Shown: positions 1 through 23,488 of the stretch, in pieces
How the letters are laid out: each line of letters begins with the position of its first letter
Numbering within the stretch: the first letter of the stretch is position 1
NCBI RefSeq assembly: GCF_011397635.1
Contig: NC_064756.1
Coordinates: 21,568,907-21,632,906, forward strand
DNA: 64,000 nucleotides
DNA from: Epinephelus fuscoguttatus
Lineage: Eukaryota > Chordata > Actinopteri > Perciformes > Serranidae
Direction of reading: 5' to 3'
Translations under genes and position numbers: made by a program
Notes under the pieces: model-generated
Databases searched by the model: none
Seen by the model: only the letters and a program-made list of their open reading frames with translations
Told to the model about the DNA's origin: nothing

Positions 1-513
1 TGCTCCCCAGAGTCTAATTACTGCCAAGCCTTCCAAGCTCCTCTGCCATGCTGGAGGAGAGGTGGATCATGATGGGATAGACTCTATGACTAATAAAAAC
101 GTGACTTAGAAATAGACTGAAAGCAATTTCCAAGCTCAATAAAAATCTCCCACTTTCATTATCTGTGGACATTTAATTTTCTACTTACTGTAAGCTACGA
201 ATAATTATGCACATGTTTGTGTGCTTGTTCATCTGTGCTTGTGTGTGCCCGAGATGCTGTATGCGTATTCATGAGTCTGTGTGCCAAGGAATAAATTGTG
301 TTTCCAATAGAACAAAGACGGCAAAGCTCAGATCAAAACATGCGGATCTGATGTGCTTATGTAACCACAAGACTCATCACACCTTCCGTAACGGAAGACA
401 CATTTCAGGATAAAAGCAAAAAATAAAATCATGCAGATTTTCATGACAAAAGGCGTCCAGCTGGACCTCTGAAGGGAGCACATTATCCTGATAATAGTGA
501 TGGACCAGGCCAC

Positions 514-560
<47 letters not shown>

Positions 561-1842
561 ATTAATACACTTCTTTACAAGCTTGTACCTCACAACCATT
601 CAGCACATCTTTTAATCTTTAATCTGTCTGGTCTTTTTATTCCATGCTCCCTCACAGTGTTTTTATGCAATGGAAAAAACAACTGAGGATAAAATGAACC
701 CATATTAAGTAATCACTTCCCTCATGCATAGATACAGCTGCCTAAAGCCATTTGCTTATTTTCAGGAACACACACACATCAGGGAGAGCCTCTTCTTAGA
801 AAACCAGACTGACCACACATCGTTGACTTAAAGCCTCCTCTTAAAGTTGATTAGCTCACATTATCTATATTTATTTATATCTTTTATTCATGATTTAGAT
901 AGAACTGTGAGTTCAAGCACAGCCTGACCCTCACTGACCTTCGAATGTGAAGTAACAGAAGCGCAAGAGGCACTTTGTCATCAGTCAACCACTTGTTCTT
1001 GGATGCCGTCTTTAAAGCAAAAGGGGCAAAACAATGATGACATGTTCATAGCATGAAACATAACTTTGCACAATATGTCACCAACATATCATATGTCAGC
1101 TGCTACATCTTATGGATTAAAAGTGGTAAAGGTAAAATATATTTTCAAGTAAATCACTTCCTGACAAGTGTGCATTGAAATAAAGGATTCAAAGAAATGT
1201 GTGGGTGACACCTAATGGACAAGACGGGAATTACACTCATACTCCATAATGGCAGATCCCACTCAGCCTCAGGTTTCTCAGAATGTAAAGCATTTCTACT
1301 TTGTTAAAAAAAAGTGTTTGTGGTGGAGAATGTGACAACATTGATGACAAACCGCAAACTATTTGAACTGCTTTTATTACCTTAGGTTATAGGATGACCT
1401 AATGGTGAATAAGAATACACTTTGTGGTTTAATTGTTCAAAACAAAAACAAAAACAAAACAAAAAAAAGACCTGACCCAAACTATTAACTTACATATGTA
1501 CAGGTACTTATCAAAATCTCCCAAGATATTCATAATTCAAGAAGCAAAATATATACCAGAGGTGGAAAATCTTCACTGTCTCAGCATCATTTCCATGATC
1601 TACTACATGCTGGTGGACAGAATATAAATTTTCACATGACTTCAAAAAACTACAGGGATACTGTGCATAGCCATAGAGACATCGATGATAAATAATGGCA
1701 TATGAAGAGTTAGCTGACAGTGAACTCATCTCTTATCCTAGTGCATCAAATCCATCACCCTTGTGGCAGGATATAACAGAAGACCAACAAACTACACATG
1801 ACTTTACATATCACAGAATGAAAACATACATTCGAGCTGTTG
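1..1842. other. 3' flank of hepacam, no gene seen
   Basis: No coding exon could be supported in this stretch. It lies downstream of the hepacam stop codon (minus strand), so part of it is probably hepacam 3' untranslated sequence. A minus-strand AATAAA (TTTATT at 1373-1378 on the plus strand) is one possible polyadenylation signal, but the choice is not secure. A (TG)n tract sits at 516-559. The remainder looks like ordinary AT-rich intergenic DNA. Confidence 0.5.
516..559. repeat. (TG)n microsatellite
   Basis: A pure TG dinucleotide run of about 22 units. The apparent poly-His/Thr reading frame on the opposite strand is an artefact of this repeat. Confidence 0.97.
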
Positions 1843-12423
<10,581 letters not shown>

Positions 12424-15400
12424 CTTGTGTCCTGGGCAGAGTCTTTCTCCCACTTAGTGAGCATGGTTTATCCACCCTGGGCACGTCTCTGCGGCTCAAC
12501 ACTCTCTCCACTGCCTGCCTGCCTGCAACACTGGCCTCTGCCTGGTCACACTGAGCCCCACTCTCCTCACAGCACCCCAGTCACAGCCAACAACAGCCAA
12601 CTGTGCATGTGTGTATGTGTGTGTGTGTTAGTGTGACACAGAGACATAGTGTAGATGAGCTCCTCTCTTCCACTCTGCGTTTCCCTTTCAGTATGGAGCT
12701 CAAAGAAGATAGTGTTTGTGTATTTAGGCGGTTATTTATCTTAATGTATGTGTGTGTTATTCTTTAAAGCTTCCTGTGGAAAAAAAGTGCTGCTTTTTTT
12801 CCCACACTTTAAGTAAACCATTAAGGGGTCGAATTCAAAATTGAGTTCAGCGACTTTGCAAGAATTCTTGCCTGGAAGAACAACAACTGTACTCCAGCTC
12901 TGAGAGGAGAACACTTAAAGCTCTGAAATGTCTGAGTTTGAAAAACAACTCACTTCCCCCCTCTCTGGCCCACTTATCGTCACATTGTGCAAACTCCTCT
13001 CTGGACCAGAGCCTCACAATAAACTCACAATTTGTCACTTGGCAACCGGCCTTGTTGTTGACCCACAAGCTCATGCAGCCTCAAAGCATTTCTGCTGCTA
13101 GTCCCTATAGCACCTGTCAAGTGTATGAACATGGATCTTTACCTGGAAATGTGAGCTATGTATAATAAGAGCAACAAAATATGAAACAAAAAAAAAAGAG
13201 TTGTTGTACCTACTCTGCCCTCTAGGTGGTGTTGCAGCTACATTAAGGCAGGGAATTGAAGTCAATGCTGCCATCAGCAGTGTTGGCCATGTTTTGACTT
13301 TGAAGTTGTGGCTTGTTTACATCATTTTTGCTCTTTTATTTGTCATTTAAAAGCCCAATACACATGTGGGAAGCAAAAAAGTAGTGCACCACATGGGTCA
13401 AAAGGCGTAAGTAAAAGAAGACGACAATGCCAAAAGCTCAAAAAGTAAAAATACAATAGATTTAAATGCATTAGATCCACCTTCTGGCTGCCAATCTACC
13501 ATTTAGTTTTAATTTTCTTGCAAACTTGACTGTCACTTTTTATTATATCCAACATAATGCCATGTAAATCCCCATATGTTACATCACTCATTCCCCACTC
13601 TGTTTTGGAGATTAACGCTTGTATGCATTGATGAGTCAATTGCATTATAAGTCATCTCCCTCACTTTAGAAAAGTCTTTTGTTTCAAAGTGAGGGTTTTT
13701 TTTTTCCCGAGCATTTTGTTTGACAACAAAAGGAGGTTTTATGCAGAGGAGGAAGCTGAAACGCGAAAGCTCCAGGAATGTGGGAACAGCTGCTGCTCAC
13801 CACCACTCTCCCAGGGCTCAGACTACTGTGTAGTGGGCCATCAAAGCCGAACCTCTCCCCTCCACCTCTGCCCTCGATAAAAGCAGCATCTCCCTCTTCC
13901 TCTCATCTTCTAACGCGCTCTGAATCAAGGGGGACTCTTTCCACTCAATACAGGAAGAGAGCGGGAGCACAGACAGGGCCTGTGTGTGTCTCACTAAGTT
14001 TCGGGTGTATGTGTTATGACAGAAACCATTATCAAGTTTGATCCACAACAAGACTAATGTCACTCTGTGTGACTCAGACGTACAGATATCACATCATGAT
14101 GCTGGTAACACATCTACTGACTGTGATTCCTACATGTTTTAACCAATAAGGAACAATCAGGTGTTGATCATGCAGCTGTGGCATTCAAGTCCTCTCATTA
14201 CTGATAAGTTATGTAACCTCCTTAGTATTAAAGATACTGTTACTCCTAAAATGGCGAGGCCACTGGCATAACCACTGGAAAGCAGAAAATTGCGCCCCCT
14301 GCTGTTTGTCCTGACTTATTCATCTCTAATTATCACCCAGGAGACCAGAAAGATCTTTTCTCTCTGACAAGCTGTCTGAGAAAGAGCACAAACCAACCAA
14401 GCAGATCTTTCACATGATTTACTCCTAAAATAGTCCACGTTCGGCTTAAGTTGTAAAAGGGACAGAACCATTATTCTTTGCTTTACCATGTGCTTTACAA
14501 ACTCGCACTCCTTCACATGACTCACATTAGAACCTATTAAGACCCAAAGTAACACAATTTTCAAACTCTTTTTTTTTTTTTAAACCTGTCTTTTCCTTCA
14601 CTCCCAGAATTCAATCTACAGCACAAAGTGGGTGTTGTGCTATGTTTGGAGGTGTGCAGGTTATTGATTGTTCACCCACAGTCATTAAAGAGACAGGAGA
14701 ACGTGGCCATGGCACCTCTGGGACTGAGTAAGAGAAAAGAGAGAAGCGGTCCATATAAAACCCGTAGAGGATGCTTATGTGAGCGTGGTGGAGGAGGATT
14801 GTCAGGCTGAGAAGGAAGCGCTTTGCACTCTGGCACTGCAAAACCACTGAGAGCAAGACTCATGTTGGTTGTTCCATCTCTGCAGCTGGTGACACAATCA
14901 ACAACGCCTGTGTATATGTGTGCGCACGAGAGGGAGAATGAGTGACTTGAGTGGGATCTGCATACTAAAGTATGGGTTGTGTTTTTCCTGTGTGAGGATG
15001 CATGTGCAGTTTGACTTTGTGCAGAGTGCTGTATGGCTCAGATGTGTGTAGGTGGGCTGAGTGGGAGCACTGGGAGACTGAAGATGCTCTAGTCTGTTTC
15101 TCATAAAGCGCACAAGACTGCCTGGGCAAATGAAGCTAAAATTGTGTTGTTCTTTTGTGATTGAAACAACCTTATTGCAATAAAGGTGGACCAAAACAGT
15201 ATTGCAACAGGCGCACACATCACTCAGTGGTGGAGTTGATTATAACAACACAACTGTGGATGGGATAAAAACATTTGTAGCTGAATGCATCCAGGCTTCG
15301 CAACTGCATACAATCTAATTATTTAAATGGCTCTATTTATTAGCTATTATTATGAGTAAAAACCTGATTAATTTGTCTCGTATAATTGACACTTGTAAAA

Positions 15401-15999
15401 TAGGAAATGCACTGTTTCATGCTATGAACTATTCATGAGATTCCTTGTGCAAGAGGCCACACGGGAGACAAAACATTGCTCCAGCTTCGTGGAAACTGCT
15501 CCCTCCAATTAGCAGCCTCACTTATGTTGCAGTGACACACGAGAAAAGAGCAGCTTTGGCTGCTGTGATGTCGTAGGAAAAATTTCAAATTTAGCACTGA
15601 AGAATAGGGACGGATGTGACAGATGGCATGAAAGGTACTGTTTGAAACAAGCAGGTACTTAACCTGAATTAATGAAGTTTAAAACAGACATTTCACTGTA
15701 TATTTAAGGTGGATTTATTAGTGTAATGACATGACTCTACAGCAAAGTTCAGCAAGGTACTATTCAGTTCGTTTTAAAGCATGACGGCTCTGCAAACTCT
15801 GACAATGGAATTTCACACACCTGATTTAACATACGTCAAAGAAGTCAAACCCACCAACACAACAGAGCATATTGAAGCAATGTCTCATAAAGTAATGTTG
15901 TACCAAATGCATCTGGAAAAAAGTGTAATTACTGCATGCTTACTGTTCTGGAAGATCAGATTTATAGAAAATGCTTGAAAAGGTGAAAAGAGAACCTAT
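12424..15999. other. hepacam upstream region and intergenic DNA
   Basis: No coding exon could be supported between the hepacam start codon and the candidate 3' end of nrgn. The hepacam promoter and 5' untranslated sequence must lie in the right-hand part of its upstream flank, but no TATA box or other core element is clear enough to call. Several open frames of 60-106 codons here show no signal peptide, domain or splice support. No transposon ends were recognised. Confidence 0.45.
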
Positions 16000-16650
16000 C
16001 GAGGCGACTGCAATCTGAATTAAGTAACTTAGAATAAATAGAACATACATAGCTATTTCTCCTTTAGTGTTTTAATCGTTTTTATAAGCAAGTCAAATCT
16101 GTAAATGTTGGTCAAGATACAAGCACATCATCAACAATGCAAAATAACAAATAGTTCAAGCCACTGAATACGCAAAGTCTAACGCTGATGCATACAAGGT
16201 CTATACACAGATGGTATGAACTGATCCATCCAAAATAAGCCCCGTTTAGCATTTAGAGGACATTCATTTTCACATTCACAGATCATCATCTAAAAACTAG
16301 CACACTACCAGAAGTTTCACAAGTACATGCAGTGAGTTGCAAATTCTGGGTCAAAGACATCCGTACTGATGAGACTGCTGAAGAAGCAGAGAAGGAGTGT
16401 TAAAGTTCACAAAATTCACATAACACACCCTCAAAACTGTCGGTTCATTTTCTACTGCTAATTTGTGTCGGAAAAAAGAAAATGACTCCTGGGGTAAAAA
16501 GGTGTGCCTGAAAGCCAGCCCAGCCAGCTTATGCCAGCCATCTCTCGCTACCTTGCTTCCCCTCTTTCTCTTCATCCAGGTCAGGACAGGGGCGTCACTG
16601 CTCTGGCACAGATGTGTCGTCTCTCTCTACTGCCCCCGATCCTCCTGTCT
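16000..16650 (-). other. nrgn: Candidate nrgn 3' untranslated exon
   Basis: A good minus-strand acceptor (CTGTTTCTGTTTTTAG) ends at 16651, and an untranslated exon could begin at 16650. From memory, mammalian NRGN ends its reading frame in exon 2 and carries further 3' exons that are untranslated. The donor at 17886 (below) would pair with this acceptor. The 3' end is not defined: a minus-strand ATTAAA lies near 16070 and an AATAAA at 15719-15714. Confidence 0.35.
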
Positions 16651-18008
16651 CTAAAAACAGAAACAGGCAAGGCGTAGTTAAACACTGCGGAGCCTGGAAA
16701 AAACAAAAAAAACAGTTTCTGCACACATGCTTGTCGTCAAGGTTAAAGGCTCTAAAGCATAGTCACAAACTGTAAGGTTACTGGTGGGTGGATCTATTAT
16801 AAAAACACACTTGAAAAAAACTTTGAGCTGCTGCTTGAGTGGAATTGATTTTCAAAGGAAACTTTCCATTACAATCTGTTTGTAGAATTAATGTTTAGGT
16901 TTTTAGGTATTAAGCAACGCTAAGAACCTGACTGACATTACCGTTAAGCTCATAAACCCAGTACTGCTGTGAAAAGGGGGTCTCCCCCAGTGGGAGGGAA
17001 TGCATGGTTCCAGTCCGACAGGTCCATTAATTCTGCTTGGCCCTCTGAAGCATATACTGTACCTGAAGCACCTGGAGCTATAAATACATCTCCTACATAA
17101 GGATGCAACCAGCAACTGGGTTAGGGAGAATCATTGACGAACATCCCTTGTGTCAGCCACACCCCCAAAGAAAATGCTGCTTTGTCTTTTAGGAAAGGTG
17201 AAATCTTGAGCTCTGGTTTCAAAAAAATTATCTGAGTGGACTTCTGAGTTACATTTCATACTGTTTCAGAGTGTGATTGTTTTCTTTTGTTCTTTTAGAG
17301 CTAAAAATAAGCGGTAAAATTAAATCTGAGTGCAACCTTCGCTTGAGTTGAAACACTGGATGCCCTCAGGAGAAAACAGTGAAACACATTTGGACTAAAA
17401 ACACTGAATATACTGGATATAAATACATGTTTACCATTGTGAGAATGTAAGTTGACATTTTCCAGGTGACAAACATCTTTCCTCTCCAGCAATTTAACAG
17501 CGCAGCCACAAGCAGATTCATTTATAACCCCTTTAACGGAATAAGTAATTGAAAGATTCAATCATGTGTTGCTGGAGACCCTACGGGGTAATTAAATGAG
17601 TCACGCAGTTATGTATTGCATTAATCACACTTGGGATAACCCATAAGGGGCTCTAATAGGTGTATTTAATTATGTATAGCTTTTAAATGGTTTCTTCTCC
17701 CCGTGTGTATGATGGTAAATCAGTTTGTGTTCCTGCATTATGTGTTTGGCTCTGAGAAAAGGTCACAAATTGACCCTGTGACATCTTATCTCAAGATTCA
17801 ACCAACAACATGATCATCAGACTAAGCTAACTTAAATTGCTTTAACGCTAAGTCTGTTTATGATCAAATAAGCAACTTAAACTTACCTTCCGTCACCTAC
17901 TGTAGTTCAAGCTCCTGAGGGGAGCCGCTGCTACCGTCCTTACAGTCACTAGCCATAATGCCCCCTTTAACGGCATTATGTGACCTACTCTTACCCCGTG
18001 GTTCTACA

Positions 18009-18218
18009 CTACTGACCTGTGTCCCCCTGGCTGCCGTTGAGCACATCCCCAGTGCTGCTCACCTCCTCCCCTTCCGCTTTGTCCTCCGGCTTCATCTTCT
18101 TACGGGTCATATGCCCACGGAAGCCAGCCTGGATCTTGGCAGCAGCCCTGTTGGCCTCGGGGTCATCCAGGGGGATATCCATGATGTCCTCCTCCTCCTG
18201 GGGTCGGCTGCACTCCTC
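18009..18218 (-). CDS. nrgn: nrgn exon 2, IQ domain
   Basis: Holds 69 of the 74 codons. The acceptor (CCTCTCTGCAG) puts the exon in phase 0. Order: cysteine-containing acidic N-part ([10 protein letters not shown]), DIPLDDP clamp, IQ motif at protein residues 30-46, then a short charged tail ending GSQGDTGQ. The mammalian glycine-rich tail is absent. Confidence 0.93.
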   Translation of the reverse strand, partial: EECSRPQEEEDIMDIPLDDPEANRAAAKIQAGFRGHMTRKKMKPEDKAEGEEVSSTGDVLNGSQGDTGQ

Positions 18219-19763
18219 CTGCAGAGAGGACCAGAGAGTAGTAGTCTGTCACAGAAGGGTAGCATATTACATGATCATCTGAGGGTGTTTTTTTTTATTG
18301 GAACATTGGTGAAAGAATCTAATCCTCAACAGATTGCAACAGCATATTTTGTTAACTGTATACGCTACAACACTATCTTTCAGACAGCGAGGGATGTGCG
18401 CTTGTTGCAAAGTGGCTCACCCTTATTACATGACTTCAATGGGGCTCTCAGGAGGTCACTAACCCACATTGCCACCTTTTTTCTCTCCCCTTCTCTTCTT
18501 GTCATATAATACACTGATGTCTGAGTCAGTCTATTTTGTAATGAATCATCATTGTCTGCTGTTTTTTTTCTTTTGCCATGGAAAAGATTTTTTTAAAATG
18601 GCATTAAACTGCTCACTGAGCAGACATATGAATTCCCAAGTGAAGTAACAGCCAATGATTTTACGATCATTAGTCGTTTATCACACAAAATAAACCAATC
18701 TGCGATTTTTTTTGGTGAGAAACAATGCTGGTGTGAAAGACTGCTCCATGTGTGATATTTCATTTGTAGCCAGTTCTTCTTGTTTCAGATAGACCGCAGG
18801 TATGGTTAAAAAGGTTTCTTTCAAGGGAAAAATAACTTTTGTCTCTGGGCAAAAAAAAGATGAACCAGCGAAAAAGTGGCTTTAGTCAAAACCAGGAGCT
18901 CACTCGGCGACTGAAAGTACAGCATCCACTGTCCCAAAGGAAACATGGGGTGGGCGGAAGAGAAATTCTGGCTTGTCATAAAGTGTCAGTGGAATAGCGC
19001 CAAGGCTGTCGACAAGTTATGTAAACACCAATTCAAATTCTGTGTCGAACACATATCAGCTACACCCCGTGCTTTGCTTATAGAAACAGATTGACATTTC
19101 ACACAAAGGCAGCCCACAGAATGAGCCCACTGTCATCCCACTGCCTTGGTAAAGCAGTGCATCATGTCTCCAGTGAAACCCCTCCAGTGTAGGAGTGTGA
19201 CCACCCACCTGTTCAGCCAGCATTCATTAGCCTCTCTGTCTGACTGCTCACTGAGCAGCCAGAATCCAGTTTTTTTGTTTTTTTTCAGCAGCGGCAGCAG
19301 CAACAGCAGAGATGCAGGACTGCTGCACTGGATTTTGCTGGCTACACACCTTCTCAGGGGGTTTATTGTTTTTATTGCATCAGGGATCCTTAAACTTGAT
19401 CTGACACAAATTGATTTGAGATATTCTGATGCAAACCTGAAGTAATATGATGCACCTATGATGAAAATAGCTTCAAATGGTGTAAAATAGGACTTTATGT
19501 GGTGAATTTTGTGTCAAAAATTTACAATTTGTGAGTCAGAATTATTCAAATGGTTACTAATATATATTTTACTCTACTAAAAGGACAAAAACAAACACAC
19601 ACACGGCAGTATGCAGTTTGAAGGCAACTAAACACTTGTAAATACCATTAATATCCTGCAAACTGTGTCACCCAATTCTCCAAACTGATTTGTGATCACA
19701 AATATAAGAAGAATGTATTGAAAAAGTTAATGTGAAGCTTCTACTTACATTGTGACAGTCCAT
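18009..19763 (-). CDS. nrgn: Neurogranin, calmodulin-binding IQ protein
   Basis: Two coding exons, 19763-19749 (MDCHN) and 18218-18009, give 74 residues and a TAG stop at 18011-18009 (human 78). The split after five codons matches my memory of human NRGN (MDCCT, then the rest). The acidic [16 protein letters not shown] and the IQ motif [17 protein letters not shown] (about 30-46) are diagnostic. Neurogranin binds apo-calmodulin in postsynaptic neurons and releases it when calcium rises or when PKC phosphorylates the IQ serine. Here that serine is glycine (Gly37). A second donor (GTAAGT) at 17886 suggests exon 2 runs on as 3' UTR. The alternative donor at 18016 would remove the stop, but no coding acceptor is seen for it. 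Confidence 0.93.
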
Positions 19764-21702
19764 GTCTTACTCTCAGAGATGCCTTCAGTCTTCAGGTGAG
19801 CTGACCTAGTATGACTTGTACGCCTCGATTTTCTATGTGAACCAAGCAAAGCTCTCTTTAAATGAGTCTCCGGTATAATACAGATGCCTCACTGGCTCTT
19901 ACTAACAATCACTGTATGTTCAGTAACACCCGCTCACGCACGGAGTGAGAGAGAGACATACAGTCACAGAGAGAGGAAGAGAGAAAGAGGGAGGGAGGGA
20001 AAGAGAGACCTCCTACAAACATGACAGCATGTGTTCCATCTTTTCAGTCCCATTAAGGCTGCTCACCTACTGTGTTCATATTACTGTTAAAGAGCTTAAC
20101 CAGACTTCAATGTTCACCGGGCATCACCTAAAGACTTCAGAAAAGTCACTGAAACAGCCTAAAAATGTGCGCAGTTTCAGCGCTTCAAAGTTTGACACAA
20201 GCAAAAATGACAAGCTGATACAGCCTGGATAAAGTATAGGGAACCACAAAGTGACTGCCGTGTGCCGAGCATCATGAAAAAATCACAAGTTTCAGTGTTA
20301 CAACAACTAACTCCACAAATAAACACAAATGACCAACATAGAAATACTATGTAAAAGACAGATGGTCGTAAAACAATAATTGCTGACTTTCAAATTCCAC
20401 TAATAGCGAGGAAATAAAACCGTGTAAGCATCTTGGACTGTTTTACACTAGGAGGTGTTATAAATTTATTAGAGGCAGAGTGAGCTAACAACCCTCTCCA
20501 TCCCTCTGATCCCAGCTGGTATGGCCGCCCACACTCCTCTGCCAGCCTCAGAGACAAGACGGAGAGGGAGAGAAACAGAAAACATCCATTTATCTGAGTT
20601 ATGTATCTGACATTAACGCTCTCCTGCTGGTTTCCCGACCAGTCGAACAATATGTTAAGTTATCCTCACGCCTGATTTCACAAAGCTGACTTGCTTTATC
20701 AATCAATGCACTGTTAATTTGAAGGAACGAGCACCACTGTCTAATTAAATTAGCTGTAATCAGTCATGGTGGTAAGTCTGCTCATATTAGTCAAATCATT
20801 AGTGTATCTAACATCGTCTGTATTCTGCTGAGATGACAGGAGTGTGGGAACATCATTTAGGGCACTTGTAAACAGTGAGTTAAAGGCTTAGAAATTAAAA
20901 TAAAAGACCAGACAAGGCATCTGCAGCTGGGTCACTGTTAGAATAGATGGCCTATATATTGTACAGTTATGTGGTAGCTTGGTTTCAGCTGAAATAACTT
21001 CCGCCACGAAGCAAGAGCACACCGAATAGCTCCACTGTATGTAAAAATACAGAAAGTGCTGTTTTAATGTTTAATCAGTCAGCAACTGCTATTAAAGGTA
21101 GATTACTGATACAGATGGTGCCTAGCAACTATCAGCATCACCATCTCCTATTAATTCCATGACGACACTAAGAGAGAGCAGGATGGTGAGGGGTTACCAT
21201 GGAAACATTCTCAGTAACCCTTCCTACACTCCCCTCCCTATGTGTTTGGAGCCCTGTTGGTCCAGACAAATCAGACAGGGCTAACTGTGACAGCAGTAAA
21301 AATGTTAAAGGCCTTAATTCGCAAGACGAATCGTCCGGTCGGTCTTTTATGATGATGGATTACTCAATCAAGTTTCAATCTGTGGAGGCTGCGGTGGCTC
21401 CCAAGAGGAGAGTGGATCTGGCACTAACAAAGCCACAGTATTACAGTTTTATGAGCACGCGGCACAGCAAAGGCCTCAAACAGCATCTTCACACGCTTGT
21501 ATGTGATCACAGACACAGATTATGGTGAAGTTGGAGAGGGAAACTAGAATTTCTGCACATTTCCCTCTCGATGACATCCTACTACTGTAAGTGGAGAGCG
21601 GATGTGTGTGTGTGTGTCCATTCCTCCAATCCACATTCCTCCAGTCCCTCCTAACTTGCCCTAAAAAGGGTTCAGGGGGTTGTCCACTGCAAAATTTGCC
21701 GT

Positions 21703-21778
21703 CTTTTTTTTTTTTTTTTTTTAATTTTTTTTATTTTATTTTTTTTTTTTTCTATTTTATCTCAATTTTTTTTTTATG
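21703..21778. repeat. T-rich low-complexity tract
   Basis: Almost pure T with a few A and C. It abuts the left end of the TTAA element at 21779. The phenylalanine-rich frame across it is not a gene. Confidence 0.95.
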
Positions 21779-22620
21779 TTAAAGGAACAGTATGTAAGAT
21801 TTAGGCTGGTTTATTGGCATCTAGTGGCGAGGACTGCAAATTGCAACCAGCTGAAACTTCTTCCAGTTAGAATTCCTTCAGAGATTTTTAACAGGAGCTG
21901 AAATATTCGAAGAAGTCTCCTCCTCTCCCAAACAAAATAAAGCAGTTTCACATTACAAATCACTGTTTCTCCTACACTGCTCAGCATGTTGCAGATAGGC
22001 CACTAGCCCAGCACCTGCTAATGCGTGCTCACCTATCTTCTCTGATAATGTGTCCTAATGTGAGAGGTCACCGCCTCGCCAAAACAAACGGACCCACGTA
22101 ATCCAGTAACAGCAACTGAGTAAGTGTGTTTTTCCAACGATGTCTGGCATGTTGGAGACGGGACGCTAGCCCAGCACCTGCTTATGTCCGCTTCCTTTTT
22201 CTTATAACTTAAGATTCAGACGCTCACAAGGTTTTCACCATGAGCTAAATTATCGGCAGAGGTCTCTCCCTCTCCAAAACAAACGAACCTGGTGATTTAA
22301 ACTGGTAATAACACAGAATAAAGCAGTTTCACCTTCAAAGAATCTGCGTTCTTCTGACCCTCTGGTCATGGAGGGGCTGCTAACTACAGTGGCTAACAGG
22401 GAAACTTGAGTGGCCCCATCTAGAGCCACTGTTTGGTTTGTCTGTTCTGGGCTATTGTAGAAACATGGGGGTGCAACATAGTGATCTCTGTGGACGAGGA
22501 CCTGCTCCCAATGTAGATATAAATGGCTCATTGTTATTTTCACGTGATTATACACAACAGTAAACATACTTATTATATTAAATTCCATTTCTTCCAATAT
22601 AACCCCCTAAATCCTAAATA
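21779..22620. mobile_element. TTAA-flanked inverted-repeat element, family 1, copy B
   Basis: The left end is intact: TTAA, then AGGAACAGTATGTAAGATTTAG. The right end stops at about 22620 after CCCCCTAAATCCTA, roughly 10 bp short of the terminal repeat. Compared with copy A (9887) the interior is inverted: TAAACATACTTATTATATT lies near the right end here and near the left end in A. It contains at least two internal repeat units with AAACAAACG and TTTTCACC landmarks. Confidence 0.72.
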
Positions 22621-23313
22621 TAACATAAATACTCTGCAGTTTTACTTTTGAATCCTTTGTTTTTAAAATCTCCTTCATTTCAACATCCGGGAATACTGTC
22701 ACCCTTTATCTACCGGATAAACGACAGGAGAAGAGCAAAAAAACTACTTTTACTTTTTGTACTAAGGGTTTGCATAATGCCTAAAAAGAAGTGCAAACTT
22801 CTGTTGGCAAGTATTAATGCTGCCACACATAAGAGATTGGCATACAGTTGCGAATCTTCAGAAAAGTCAGTGCTGAGCATACATTGGTGACCTTAAGATA
22901 CAACTATGACTGCATGATGTTGTTAGAGTTGAGTATACAGATCTTCGGATATGTGCCATGCACCTTTGGTCATGTCCCTTCAAAATCCATTCATCTAATG
23001 CTCAGAGGTCTGCCCTTTCCATGGGATATTTTTAAGGTGTGTGGCCAGAGGGTGAAGGAGAGTCATGGAAGACTGGGGATGAAAGCAAAGGAGAGGGCTG
23101 GGGTACCTGGGCAAAACTCTCAAGGGTCAGGGGAGGTTCAAGGACGTAGGCTGCAATGCCCAAAGGGCACTCTGCTCTAGTTCAAAGTTTATCAGAGCAA
23201 CCACCATCCAGAAAATAAACTATTCTGGGGATATTTTCAATCACCTACCCCCAGAGACTCCAAGGGGCGGAAAAAAATGAGGGCCACTGTTGATCAGACT
23301 CGTCCTTGAAGGG

Positions 23314-23319
23314 TTTATT
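23314..23319 (-). terminator. spa17: spa17 polyadenylation signal
   Basis: A minus-strand AATAAA lies 170 nt past the spa17 stop codon, consistent with a short 3' UTR ending near 23300. It favours reading the acidic exon to its own stop. Confidence 0.55.
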
Positions 23320-23488
23320 TATATAGGCTACCTGTGACAGGAATGGGAGCAGAGCAGACTGTCGCTGAAGACACCCCTGTCTGAAAGTGTACGAACATTT
23401 ATTCTCAGCCTGCGTGTACAAGTGGAGGAGATGTGGTGAGCTGTTATATTCAAATCAAGTTATGGCTATAAATGGTAAAATATCAGGG

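Larger units (their letters stand above)
19764..23313. other. nrgn upstream and spa17-nrgn intergenic region
   Basis: No exon is supported here on either strand. It should include the nrgn promoter just above 19763. I searched the minus strand for an IQ-type exon that might belong to spa17 and found none. A purine-rich stretch lies at 19946-20010, a T-rich low-complexity block at 21703-21778 and a transposon relic at 21779-22620. Confidence 0.5.

Noticed and set aside
377-562. Open frame rich in His-Thr repeats
   Set aside because: It is simply the reverse of the (TG)n microsatellite.
18009-18017. Splicing of nrgn at GTCAGT (18016) to continue the coding frame
   Set aside because: The frame reaches TAG three codons on, as in the human gene where the stop lies in exon 2, and no coding acceptor was found downstream.
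21591-21782. Phe-rich hydrophobic small protein
   Set aside because: It is a translation of the T-rich tract and has no splice or domain support.
22250-22597. 115-codon minus-strand frame as a spa17 or nrgn exon
   Set aside because: It lies inside the family 1 transposon copy B, and similar frames occur in the other copies.
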